A stretch of DNA of 42,500 nucleotides, from positions 1 through 42,500 of the forward strand of contig JALTLF010000188.1 of assembly GCA_027005735.1 (NCBI GenBank), in the 5' to 3' direction. The notes under the pieces are model-generated. The model had not been told where the DNA came from. It saw nothing but the letters and a program-made list of their open reading frames with translations, and did not search any database. The position numbers and the translations under genes are program-made. Shown piece after piece: positions 33,987 through 42,500 of this stretch. Source of the stretch: Chromatiales bacterium (GTDB lineage: Bacteria; Pseudomonadota; Gammaproteobacteria; CAMYNG01). Within the stretch, counting starts at the first letter, position 1. Every line of letters starts with the position of its first letter.

Positions 33987-34109
33987 TTCAAGAACCGCGC
34001 CGTCATCACCGCTGTCCTTCTGCCCCAGGGCTGACCACGGCCGGGGGTAGAGATGCTTTGCCGTTACCTGGATCGAGGTACCCTCGCCACTCGCACCTCG
34101 CTACCGCCT

Positions 34110-34634
34110 TTAACACCCCGTGTCGTCGGCGGCGTAGTCGTCGTCGCTCCAGTCGAAGTCGATACACCACAGTGCCTGCTCGCCGGTGTCCAGTTCGGCG
34201 CGCATCTGCGCAAGGGGCTTTCCCGTCACGGGGTGGACGAGATCGGCGGCCAGGTCGGCCAGCGGGAACAACACGTGGGCGTGGTGGGTGATCTCCTCGC
34301 GCGGCAGGGCGACACCGCCGTGTTCGCCGACGAGATCGTCGTAGAGCAGCAGGTCGAGATCCAGGGTGCGTGATGAAAACCGCGGGCCGCCGCGCTCGCG
34401 GCCGTAGCGGTCCTCGATGGCATGCAGCACGGCATTGACCTCGGAGACCGGCATGTCGGTGTCCACGCCGGCGACGAGATTGTAGAAGTTGTCGCCCGCG
34501 AAGCCCACCGCGCGGCTTTCGTACACCGGCGAGAGCAGCACGAAGCCGAAGGCCTCGCGCAGGGCGCCCACGCCCTCGCGGATGCGCCGCGCCGGCTCGA
34601 TGTTGGAACCGATACTTATATATACCTGCGCCAC
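34110..34634 (-). CDS. folK: 6-hydroxymethyl-7,8-dihydropterin pyrophosphokinase
   Basis: 174 residues with a GTG start. Motifs: YISIGSNIEPARRI, SPVYESRAVGF, FYNLV, and the signature RFSSRTLDLDLLLYDD with HPVTGKPL-type end. It attaches pyrophosphate to the pterin before it is joined to p-aminobenzoate in folate synthesis. It follows folB by 3 nt on the same strand. Confidence 0.95.
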   Translation of the reverse strand: MAQVYISIGSNIEPARRIREGVGALREAFGFVLLSPVYESRAVGFAGDNFYNLVAGVDTDMPVSEVNAVLHAIEDRYGRERGGPRFSSRTLDLDLLLYDDLVGEHGGVALPREEITHHAHVLFPLADLAADLVHPVTGKPLAQMRAELDTGEQALWCIDFDWSDDDYAADDTGC

Positions 34635-34637
34635 GGC

Positions 34638-34994
34638 TCAGTCCGGCCGCGGGCGTTCGATGAGCACGCCCACGTCGCGCGCGCCACGCACCGCGCCCTG
34701 CTTGTTGACCCGCAGGCGCACCCAGGGCACGCCGAACTCGCCGAGAATGATCTCGGTGATGCGCTCGGCCAGGGTCTCCACCAGCTGGAACTCGCTCTCC
34801 TCGACGAAGGCGATGATGCGCTTGGCGACGGCCTTGTAGTCGAGGGTGTCCGCGATGTCGTCGCTGGCCGCGGCGCGCCCGATATCGGTGGCCATCTCGA
34901 TGTCGAGGCTCACGGTCTGCCTGACGCGGCGCTCCCAGTCGAAGATGCCGATGATGGTGTCGATGCGCAGGTCGTTGAGGTAGATGATGTCCAT
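34638..34994 (-). CDS. folB: Dihydroneopterin aldolase
   Basis: 118 residues from MDIIYLNDLRIDTIIGIFDWERR, which aligns with the start of E. coli FolB; an ATG two codons earlier is possible. DTLDYKAVAKRI and ESEFQLVETLAERI are conserved, with the Glu and Lys residues (VNKQGAV) of the active site. It cleaves dihydroneopterin to hydroxymethyl-dihydropterin, the FolK substrate. It is divergent from plsY, as in many gammaproteobacteria. Confidence 0.94.
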   Translation of the reverse strand: MDIIYLNDLRIDTIIGIFDWERRVRQTVSLDIEMATDIGRAAASDDIADTLDYKAVAKRIIAFVEESEFQLVETLAERITEIILGEFGVPWVRLRVNKQGAVRGARDVGVLIERPRPD

Positions 34995-35092
34995 CGGCAT
35001 AAGGTACTCGGGAGCGGGGCGGCGGAACAAGAAAAAATTACCGCCGCCACACAACCTTTTACAGCCGCGCGGCGATCTTGTACCTTCTCGCC

Positions 35093-35686
35093 ATGGACTA
35101 TCTCAACTACGCCCTGCCGGTGGCCGCCTACCTGTTCGGCTCCATCTCCGCCGCCATCCTGGTGTGCCGGCTCATGGGCCTGCCCGACCCGCGCGGGGAG
35201 GGCTCCGGCAATCCCGGCGCCACCAACGTGTTGCGCATCGGCGGCAGGAAGGCCGCCGCCATCACCCTCCTTGGCGACATGCTCAAGGGCCTGCTGCCGG
35301 TGCTGGCCGCGCGCCTGCTGGGTCTCGACGATCCGTGGCTGGGGCTGACCGCCGCGGCGGCCTTCCTCGGCCACCTCTACCCGGTATTCTTCGGCTTCCA
35401 GGGAGGCAAGGGCGTGGCCACCATGCTCGGCACCCTCGTGCCCCTGTGCTGGCCCGCGGGCCTGGCCACGCCGTTCACCTGGCTGGTGATGGCGAAGCTG
35501 TTCCGCATCTCCTCCCTGTCGGCGCTCATCGCCACGGCGCTGGCGCCGCTCTACGTGTGGCTGTTCTGCCACTCGGCCGTCCTCACCGCCTTCACCGGCG
35601 GCATGACCGTGTTGCTGTTCTGGCGTCACCGCAGCAACATCCGCAACCTGCTCGCCGGCACCGAGGGGAAGATCCGGAGCGAGTAA
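35093..35686 (+). CDS. plsY: Glycerol-3-phosphate acyltransferase PlsY
   Basis: 197 residues from ATG (MDYLNYALPVAAYLFGSIS). Membrane protein with the three PlsY motifs: GSGNPGATNVLR, the HLYPVFFGFQGGKGVAT region, and the C-terminal WRHRSNIRNLLAGTE. It transfers acyl groups from acyl-phosphate to glycerol-3-phosphate in phospholipid synthesis. The ribosome site is weak; an upstream TTG is an alternative start. Confidence 0.95.
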   Translation: MDYLNYALPVAAYLFGSISAAILVCRLMGLPDPRGEGSGNPGATNVLRIGGRKAAAITLLGDMLKGLLPVLAARLLGLDDPWLGLTAAAAFLGHLYPVFFGFQGGKGVATMLGTLVPLCWPAGLATPFTWLVMAKLFRISSLSALIATALAPLYVWLFCHSAVLTAFTGGMTVLLFWRHRSNIRNLLAGTEGKIRSE

Positions 35687-35719
35687 GGCATTGCGAGTAG
35701 CGAGTGACGAGGTATCAAG

Positions 35720-35771
35720 GGATCTGATCCCCGCCCCCTGTCCCCCGCCCTGAGGGCGGGGGGACCGATAT
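35720..35771. repeat. 52-bp hairpin repeat, copy 2
   Basis: Same sequence and orientation as 33935-33986, here between the plsY and tsaD 3' ends. The stem CCCCCGCCC/GGGCGGGGG with loop TGA is very stable but has no T-run, so it may act as a bidirectional transcript end in this convergent gap. Confidence 0.8.
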
Positions 35772-35821
35772 CCTGATTTCGGCGGGCCGAATCACAGCGG
35801 ATAACGCCCACGTTAATTTCT

Positions 35822-35849
35822 CCGTGTACTCCGTGCCCTCTGTGGTTAA
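35822..35849 (+). repeat. 28-nt dispersed motif, copy 3, overlapping the tsaD stop
   Basis: CCGTGTACTCCGTGCCCTCT then GTGGTTAA, matching copies at 28887 and (reversed) 28673. Read on the minus strand, its terminal TTAAC contributes the TAA stop of tsaD. Confidence 0.6.
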
Positions 35850-36883
35850 CAGGGGGGCGACAATTCCTCCAGCCCCCACCTTGGGCGGGCGTTGAAGGCC
35901 AGCGGCTCGCTGGCGCCGACGCGCAGGCGTTGCCAGCCGGCGTAGGCGATCATGGCGCCGTTGTCGGTGCAGAAGGCCGGGCGCGGGTAGTACACCGCCG
36001 CGCCAAGGCGCGCCACTTCCGCTTCCAGCCGCCCACGCAGGCGCCGGTTGGCGCTCACCCCGCCGGCCACCACCAGCCGGCGCAGGCCGGTCTCGTCCAG
36101 CGCGCGACGGCACTTGATGGCCAGGGTCTCCACCACCGCCGTCTCGAAGGCCAGGGCGATGTCGGCGGCCAGTTGCCCGCGCTCTGCGTCGCCGGCACAG
36201 CGCGCCTCCTCTTCGCGCAGGGTGTTCATGGTGTAGGTCTTGAGGCCGCTGAAGCTGAAGTCCAGTCCCGGGCGGTTGACCATGGGGCGCGGGAAGTCGA
36301 AGCGCCCGGGCCGGCCCTGCTCGGCGAGTTTCGCCACCGCCGGCCCGCCGGGATAGCCCAGCCCCAGCAGCTTGGCGGTCTTGTCGAAGGCCTCGCCGGC
36401 GGCGTCGTCCAGCGACTCGCCCAGCAGGCGGTAGCGCCCCACGCCGGCGACTTCCACCAGCTGGGTGTGACCGCCGGAGACCAGCAGGGCGACGAAGGGG
36501 AATTCGGGTGCCGGATCCTCCAGCATGGGGGCAAGCAGGTGGCCCTCCATGTGGTGCACGCCCACACCGGGCACGCCCCAGGCGAAGGCCAGGCTGCGCC
36601 CCAGCGCCGCGCCCACCAGCAGGGCACCCACCAGCCCGGGGCCGGCGGTCCAGGCCACGCCGTCGATGTCCGCCGCCCCGATGCCCGCCTCGTCGAGTAC
36701 CTGGCGCAGCAGGGGCAGGGCCTTTTGCACGTGGTCGCGGGAGGCCAGCTCGGGCACCACGCCGCCGTAGTCGGCATGCAGGGCCACCTGGCTGTGCAGG
36801 GCGTCGGCCAGCAGGCCGCGCTCGCTGTCATAGAGGGCGAGCCCGGTCTCGTCGCATGAGGTCTCGATGCCGAGGACGATCAT
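35846..36883 (-). CDS. tsaD: tRNA N6-threonylcarbamoyladenosine transferase TsaD
   Basis: 345 residues from [19 protein letters not shown]; the track ORF extends 700 nt upstream through the rpsU region in error. Motifs: [12 protein letters not shown] (metal-binding His), [30 protein letters not shown], and [13 protein letters not shown]. It transfers the threonylcarbamoyl group to A37 of ANN-decoding tRNAs. It is divergent from rpsU, the usual proteobacterial order. Confidence 0.97.
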   Translation of the reverse strand: MIVLGIETSCDETGLALYDSERGLLADALHSQVALHADYGGVVPELASRDHVQKALPLLRQVLDEAGIGAADIDGVAWTAGPGLVGALLVGAALGRSLAFAWGVPGVGVHHMEGHLLAPMLEDPAPEFPFVALLVSGGHTQLVEVAGVGRYRLLGESLDDAAGEAFDKTAKLLGLGYPGGPAVAKLAEQGRPGRFDFPRPMVNRPGLDFSFSGLKTYTMNTLREEEARCAGDAERGQLAADIALAFETAVVETLAIKCRRALDETGLRRLVVAGGVSANRRLRGRLEAEVARLGAAVYYPRPAFCTDNGAMIAYAGWQRLRVGASEPLAFNARPRWGLEELSPPC

Positions 36884-36984
36884 GCCCCGCCCCCCGGCGC
36901 CCGGCGACGCCCCGGGGAGCAGAATTGGCCGGTAAAACAGGGGCCTGGCGCGCCGCCCGGGGCCACAAACCACTGCCGCCGGCT

Positions 36985-37013
36985 TTGCAATCCCCCCGTC
37001 GCGGGGGTAGAAT
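36985..37013 (+). promoter_or_regulatory. Sigma-70 promoter for rpsU
   Basis: TTGCAA and TAGAAT are separated by exactly 17 nt, about 50 nt upstream of the rpsU start. The spacer contains CCCCCCGTCGCGGGGG, a GC palindrome that could influence promoter opening or bind a regulator. The position fits the known upstream promoter of the rpsU-dnaG-rpoD operon. Confidence 0.65.
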
Positions 37014-37063
37014 GCGCGGCTCTCGAAACATTTGACTTCAAATCTGGTGAGGTAACCGTATCC

Positions 37064-37279
37064 ATGCCTTCGGTTCGCGTTAAAGAAAACGAGCCCTTCG
37101 ACGTCGCCCTGCGACGTTTCAAGCGTTCCTGTGAAAAAGCCGGCATTCTGTCGGAAGCACGTCGTCGTGAATTCTACGAGAAACCCACCGCCGTGCGTAA
37201 GCGGAAACTGGCCGCCGCCGTCAAACGCCACCAGAAGAAGCTCAACCGCGAGCTGGCCAAGCGCCGCCGTCTGTACTGA
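37064..37279 (+). CDS. rpsU: 30S ribosomal protein S21
   Basis: 71 residues, full length: [21 protein letters not shown], then the basic tail [26 protein letters not shown] ribosome site precedes it. First gene of the macromolecular synthesis operon. Confidence 0.98.
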   Translation: MPSVRVKENEPFDVALRRFKRSCEKAGILSEARRREFYEKPTAVRKRKLAAAVKRHQKKLNRELAKRRRLY

Positions 37280-37328
37280 TGATCCCGCCCACCGGGGCGT
37301 CGCGCCCCGGCCGCACCCACCCCGCGTC

Positions 37329-37778
37329 ATGAGCGAACTCAAGGACCGCATCCTCGAAGATACCAGGGACGCCATGCGCGCCCGGGACAAGGCCCGGCTC
37401 GGCGTCCTGCGCCTCATCACCGCCGCCATCAAGCAGAAGGAAGTGGACGAGCGTACCGAGCTCGACGATGCCGCCGTGCTGGCGGTGCTGGAGAAGATGG
37501 TCAAGCAGCGCCGCGACTCCATCGCCCAGTACGAAAAGGCCGGCCGCGACGACCTGCGCGAGGTGGAGGAATTCGAACTCGGCATCATCCAGACCTACCT
37601 GCCCGCGCCGCTCTCTGCCGAGGAGATCGACGCCCTCATCGACGCCGCCATCGCCGAGACCGGCGCCGCCAGCATGAAGGACATGGGCCGGCTCATGGGC
37701 ATCCTCAAGCCCAGACTGGCCGGGCGCGCCGACATGGGCCAGGTCAGCCAGGCCATCAAGCAACGCCTGTCCGGCTGA
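37329..37778 (+). CDS. yqeY: GatB/YqeY domain protein
   Basis: 149 residues from [21 protein letters not shown]; the track start is upstream and out of register with the family. Conserved [44 protein letters not shown] and [19 protein letters not shown]. It resembles the tRNA-binding tail of GatB; its exact role is not established. It sits between rpsU and dnaG, as in most proteobacteria. Confidence 0.94.
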   Translation: MSELKDRILEDTRDAMRARDKARLGVLRLITAAIKQKEVDERTELDDAAVLAVLEKMVKQRRDSIAQYEKAGRDDLREVEEFELGIIQTYLPAPLSAEEIDALIDAAIAETGAASMKDMGRLMGILKPRLAGRADMGQVSQAIKQRLSG

Positions 37779-37863
37779 CAGATTCGAGACGTGTTCCACC
37801 TCGTGGTTGGCGCCGCGTAACTCGCCGCTCGGGACGGGTGCGCCTGCGCTACAATGCGTAGCC

Positions 37864-39696
37864 ATGGCGAAGCGCATCCCCCAGGACTTCATCGACGAGC
37901 TCATGAACCGCGTCGATATCGTCGAGGTCATCGACACCCGGGTGCCGCTGAAGAAGGCCGGCCGCGAGTACCAGGCCTGCTGCCCCTTCCACAACGAAAA
38001 GACCCCCTCCTTCACCGTCTCGCCGGCCAAGCAGTTCTACCACTGCTTCGGTTGCGGCGCCCACGGCACGGCGCTGGGCTTCCTGATGGAATACGAGCAC
38101 CTGTCCTTCCCCGAGGCGGTGGAGGCCCTGGCCCACACCGTCGGGCTGGAGGTCCCGCGCCAGGACGACGGGCGCGGGCCGCGGCCGGCGAAGCAGGGCG
38201 AGGACCTCTACGCGCTCATGGGCCGCTGCGACGAGTTCTACCGCCAGCAATTGCGCCAGCACCCGGCGGCCGGGCGGGCGGTGGACTACCTCAAGGCCCG
38301 CGGCGTGAGCGGCGAGATCGCCGCCGAGTACGGCATGGGCTTCGCCCCGCCGGGCTGGGACAATCTCCTCGGGGCCATAACCGCCGGGGAGGCCCCGGCC
38401 GAGGCCCTGCGCGAGCGCCTCATCACCGCCGGCATGGTGATCCGCAAGGACGAGAAACGCTGCTACGACCGCTTCCGCGAGCGCATCATGTTTCCCATCC
38501 GCGACCGGCGCGGGCGCACCATCGCCTTCGGCGGGCGCATCATCGACGAGGGGGAACCCAAGTACCTCAACTCCCCCGAGACGCCCATCTTCCACAAGGG
38601 CCGCGAGCTCTACGGGCTCTACGAGGCCACCCGCGCCCTGCGCAAGATCGAACGCCTGCTGGTGGTGGAGGGCTACATGGACGTGGTGGCCCTGGCCCAG
38701 TTCGGGGTGCGCTACGCCGTGGCCACGCTGGGCACCGCCACCACCCGCGAGCACCTCACCCGCCTGTTCCGCCTCACCCCCGAGGTGGTGTTCTGCTTCG
38801 ACGGCGACCGCGCCGGCCGCGACGCCGCCTGGCGGGCGCTGCAGAACGCCCTGCCGGTGATGCAGGAGGGCTTCGAGATCCGCTTCCTGTTCCTGCCCGA
38901 GGGCGAGGATCCGGACAGCTATATCCGCCACGAGGGCCGCGAGGCCTTCGAGACCGCGGTGGGCGAGGCCCGCCCCCTGTCGGAATACTTCTTCGACCAC
39001 CTCCAGGCCGGCCTGGACATGGACAGCCTGGAGGGCCGCGGCCGGCTGGTGAAGCTGGCCCGGCCCCTGCTCCAGCAACTGCCCGAGGGCGTCTTTCGGC
39101 AGATGATGGTGGATCGCCTGGCCCGCCTCAGCGGCACGGCGGCGGCGGGCCTGCTCACCGGCGCCGGTAGCCGCCCGCAGACCCGCCCCGAGGGGCGCGC
39201 GCCAGGGGCGCGGCGCGCCGCCTCCCATGCCGGGCCGGCGCCCGGCGCCGGCCCCCGTACGCCCGTGCGTGCCGCCATTCAGGCCCTGCTCGCCCGACCG
39301 GAACTGGCCGCCCGGGCAGGCGATCCCGCCCGCTTCGCCCACCTGGACATCGCCGGCGTCCCGCTGCTGGTGTCCCTGCTGGAGACCCTGCAGGGGAACC
39401 CCGAACTCTCCCCCGGTGCGTTACTGGAGAGGTACCGGGACGACCCCCATGCCCGCCACCTGAGCCGCCTGCTGGAGGCGGCCACGCCGCTGGGCGAGGC
39501 GGAGCTGGAGGCCGACTTTCTCGGCTCCCTGGGGTGGCTGGAGAACGAGGAGCTGAAGCGCCTGCAGGAGCGCCTGCTGGCGCGGGGTGAACACCAGCTG
39601 ACCCCGGCGCTGCTGAAGTTGTGCAAACCGGTGGATAGTCTAAGCTCAGAGGAAAAAGCCGCCCTGAAACAGTTGTTTAACGAGCAGGCGGGCTGA
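37864..39696 (+). CDS. dnaG: DNA primase DnaG
   Basis: 610 residues from ATG (MAKRIPQDFIDELM). The N-terminal zinc finger has CPFHNEKTPSF and HCFGCGAHG; the catalytic core has ERIMFPIRDRRGRTIAFGGR, the TOPRIM motif VVEGYMDVVALAQ and FDGDRAGRDAAWRA. A variable Pro/Ala/Gly-rich linker (about 440-480) leads to the helicase-binding C-terminal domain. It makes RNA primers for replication. Confidence 0.97.
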   Translation: MAKRIPQDFIDELMNRVDIVEVIDTRVPLKKAGREYQACCPFHNEKTPSFTVSPAKQFYHCFGCGAHGTALGFLMEYEHLSFPEAVEALAHTVGLEVPRQDDGRGPRPAKQGEDLYALMGRCDEFYRQQLRQHPAAGRAVDYLKARGVSGEIAAEYGMGFAPPGWDNLLGAITAGEAPAEALRERLITAGMVIRKDEKRCYDRFRERIMFPIRDRRGRTIAFGGRIIDEGEPKYLNSPETPIFHKGRELYGLYEATRALRKIERLLVVEGYMDVVALAQFGVRYAVATLGTATTREHLTRLFRLTPEVVFCFDGDRAGRDAAWRALQNALPVMQEGFEIRFLFLPEGEDPDSYIRHEGREAFETAVGEARPLSEYFFDHLQAGLDMDSLEGRGRLVKLARPLLQQLPEGVFRQMMVDRLARLSGTAAAGLLTGAGSRPQTRPEGRAPGARRAASHAGPAPGAGPRTPVRAAIQALLARPELAARAGDPARFAHLDIAGVPLLVSLLETLQGNPELSPGALLERYRDDPHARHLSRLLEAATPLGEAELEADFLGSLGWLENEELKRLQERLLARGEHQLTPALLKLCKPVDSLSSEEKAALKQLFNEQAG

Positions 39697-40020
39697 GGCC
39701 GGAGCACTTTTTGGCCGGCAAAACTGGCAAAAATATTAGAATAAGCTAATATTTGGGCGCCCCCGGCCGCTAATGGGGGACCTTGAAAGTGCCTGTTTTT
39801 AACCACATTTTGGTCATGGGGATACCGCCGGGCAGGCCGGCGGCGGAAGTACAGGGTGTGTCACCACAGCATGTCACCGACCCGGCAGGCGCGGCGCGAG
39901 CGCGGATGGCCAATGGCCAAAAAGGCCGTTTTGGTATAGAATTCCGAGGTTTTACGCGTCCATTTTTTACCATTTTTCACGGTCTTACGAACTGACGAGA
40001 TATTTTCATTGAGCAAATTC
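39697..40020. other. Intergenic region between dnaG and rpoD
   Basis: 324 nt without a gene. It contains a perfect 9-bp inverted repeat at 39731-39754 (annotated separately) and several short GGCC-type repeats (TGGCCAATGGCCA). A TATAGAAT sequence at 39935-39942 could be a -10 for a separate rpoD promoter but lacks a good -35. The short ORFs on both strands here have no support. Confidence 0.55.
39731..39754. promoter_or_regulatory. AT-rich inverted repeat upstream of rpoD
   Basis: AAATATTAG, spacer AATAAG, CTAATATTT: a perfect 9-bp inverted repeat, 35 nt after the dnaG stop and about 270 nt before rpoD, unusually AT-rich for this region. It may be an operator or an RNA hairpin; no T-run follows. 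Confidence 0.4.
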
Positions 40021-41835
<1,815 letters not shown>

Positions 41836-41847
41836 GCTGAGTTGCAC

Positions 41848-41879
41848 GCGCCGGGAAGCAGGGCTATGCTTCCCGGCGC
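41848..41879 (+). terminator. Strong hairpin after rpoD
   Basis: GCGCCGGGAAGC, an eight-base loop, GCTTCCCGGCGC: a perfect 12-bp stem starting 13 nt after the stop. No T-run follows. It probably ends or protects the rpoD transcript, separating it from the tRNA gene 37 nt further on. Confidence 0.6.
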
Positions 41880-41916
41880 ATATCGAGCGGCTGGCTGCCA
41901 GCCGCGAATTTGTACC

Positions 41917-42251
41917 GGGCCTGTAGCTCAGTTGGTTAGAGCAGGGGACTCATCAAAATGGTGCGTTCATGTCGAAAGACATGAAATGAACGGGATGAAT
42001 TCAGGGAACCCGTAGCAACCCGGTTGGTTGCCGGCAACCCTGAGCCAAGCCGAAGGTACACCTTCGGAAGGTGCAGAGACTACCTGGGGACTGGTTATCT
42101 TACCGAGTGTCCTTAATGACAGGCTAGAGCGTCCCGCACCCAAGTAAGCCTGTTCGCATGCTTACGGGTGATGAGATAGTCCGCTCCTGATGGAAACATC
42201 GGGAATCAGTGAATCCCTTGGTCCCAGGTTCGAGTCCTGGCGGGCCCACCA
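41917..42251 (+). tRNA. ileX-like: tRNA-Ile(CAU) gene interrupted by a group I intron
   Basis: Exons are 41917-41953 and 42212-42251. Joined they give a 77-nt cloverleaf. The acceptor is GGGCCTG/CGGGCCC (one T-G pair), the D arm GCTC/GAGC, the anticodon stem GGGGA/TCCCT with loop CTCATAA, and the T arm CCAGG TTCGAGT CCTGG, with encoded CCA. The anticodon is CAT. The AATxxCTTGGTC segment after it matches tRNA-Ile2 (ileX) rather than elongator or initiator tRNA-Met, so the C34 is expected to be changed to lysidine by TilS. The gene can only work after intron removal. It lies just downstream of rpoD. Confidence 0.85.
41954..42211 (+). ncRNA. Group I self-splicing intron in the tRNA anticodon loop
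   Basis: 258 nt inserted directly after the anticodon CAT. The 5' exon ends in U and the intron ends in G, as group I splicing needs. GTG at 41961-41963 can pair with exon CAU (P1). CATGTC-GAAA-GACATG is P2 with a GNRA loop. P7 is GACTA (42078-42082) with TAGTC (42177-42181). GATG-GAAA-CATC near the end is P9. The core GAGCCAAGCC...AGGTGCAGAGACTA closely resembles the Azoarcus tRNA-Ile(CAU) intron, as I remember that sequence (subgroup IC3). No ORF is inside, so it has no homing endonuclease of its own. Confidence 0.85.
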
Positions 42252-42294
42252 CTTCCCGAGACGATGTTTCCGCGTGTGCGGCCCTCTTCCCCTG

Positions 42295-42500
42295 CTACCG
42301 ACCGGCCGGCCTGAAGCCATTCAGGGTCTCGACCAAGCTGTCGCGGTTGCGCAACTGGGGAATCGTATAGATAAAGCTTTGCCCGCCTTCGTTCGTCACG
42401 TTGCCAAGGGCCTGCCTTGCCGCCTCGGCGTAGTCCTCGCTGATGGCGATCCGCAGCCCACGGCGGTTCAGCGGGAAAGTCGCTTTCTCGATCCGGCCAA
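42295..42500 (-). CDS. Partial unidentified CDS (C-terminal end)
   Basis: Hand-translated; the N-terminal part lies beyond the right edge. 67 residues are visible, reading GRIEKATFPLNRRGLRIAISED at the start and ending LVETLNGFRPAGR before TAG. A mixed alpha/beta composition with no motif I recognise. It converges on the tRNA gene. Confidence 0.6.
   Translation of the reverse strand, partial: GRIEKATFPLNRRGLRIAISEDYAEAARQALGNVTNEGGQSFIYTIPQLRNRDSLVETLNGFRPAGR

Larger units (their letters stand above)
33512..34109. other. 598-nt gene-free repeat stretch between pteridine reductase and folK
   Basis: Made up of the MITE-like element, a unique segment of about 70 nt, a partial second MITE copy, the first 52-bp hairpin repeat, and about 120 nt with no recognised feature before the folK stop codon. 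The small ORFs listed here run through inverted repeats and are not believable genes. Confidence 0.7.

Noticed and set aside
41917-42251. Elongator or initiator tRNA-Met with intron
   Set aside because: The anticodon is CAT, but the sequence after it (AATCCCTTGGTC) and the overall stem pattern match tRNA-Ile2, and the initiator-type acceptor mismatch is absent.

Overview
The window reads as chromosomal DNA of a GC-rich gammaproteobacterium with a respiratory, probably chemolithotrophic or metal/sulfur-active, lifestyle. The evidence for the group is the housekeeping order tsaD / rpsU-yqeY-dnaG-rpoD, the cmoA-cmoB pair, and a tRNA-Ile(CAU) after rpoD. The evidence for the lifestyle is a periplasmic molybdoenzyme operon followed by a large multihaem cytochrome/porin cluster. 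I cannot name the species from sequence alone.

Left third, minus strand (1-7721): one operon. In transcription order it encodes a di-haem c-type cytochrome lipoprotein, a Tat-exported NapA-type molybdopterin oxidoreductase, a NapG-like ferredoxin, a NapH-like membrane ferredoxin, a second NapG-like ferredoxin, a small anchored periplasmic protein, and a NosR/NapH-like membrane iron-sulfur protein that runs off the left edge. No NapB, NapC or NapD is visible. The likely reading is a quinol-to-molybdoenzyme pathway in which iron-sulfur proteins and a class I cytochrome replace the usual NapBC. A PilZ gene follows.

Middle left, plus strand (8687-15752): a five-gene cluster with an inner-membrane protein with candidate haem-b histidines, a 21-CXXCH cytochrome, a 15-CXXCH lipoprotein cytochrome, a small exported protein and an 847-residue outer-membrane barrel protein. 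This matches the layout of porin-cytochrome conduits (the PCC3 type described in neutrophilic Fe(II) oxidisers) and is probably an extracellular electron transfer route. A perfect CRP-type palindrome lies upstream. Convergent with it are a periplasmic Sel1/ankyrin protein and a membrane-anchored ferredoxin/flavin oxidoreductase with an unusual motif order.

Middle (19.4-28.7 kb): an FMN-binding glutamate-synthase-family protein, MoaA, an exported DsrE-like protein, a DUF3617-type protein, a small membrane protein, a TauE/SafE exporter, an APC permease, a succinate-semialdehyde-type dehydrogenase and the CCA-adding enzyme.

Right third (28.9-42.5 kb): cmoB/cmoA (wobble uridine modification), uppP, a MidA-type methyltransferase, folate genes (pteridine reductase, folK, folB), plsY, tsaD, rpsU, yqeY, dnaG and rpoD. 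The gene-free stretches here carry repeats: a MITE-like element with perfect 19-bp terminal inverted repeats plus a partial second copy, a duplicated 52-bp hairpin repeat, and three copies of a 28-nt motif. After rpoD lies a tRNA-Ile(CAU) gene interrupted by a 258-nt group I intron directly after the anticodon. The window ends in a partial unidentified gene.
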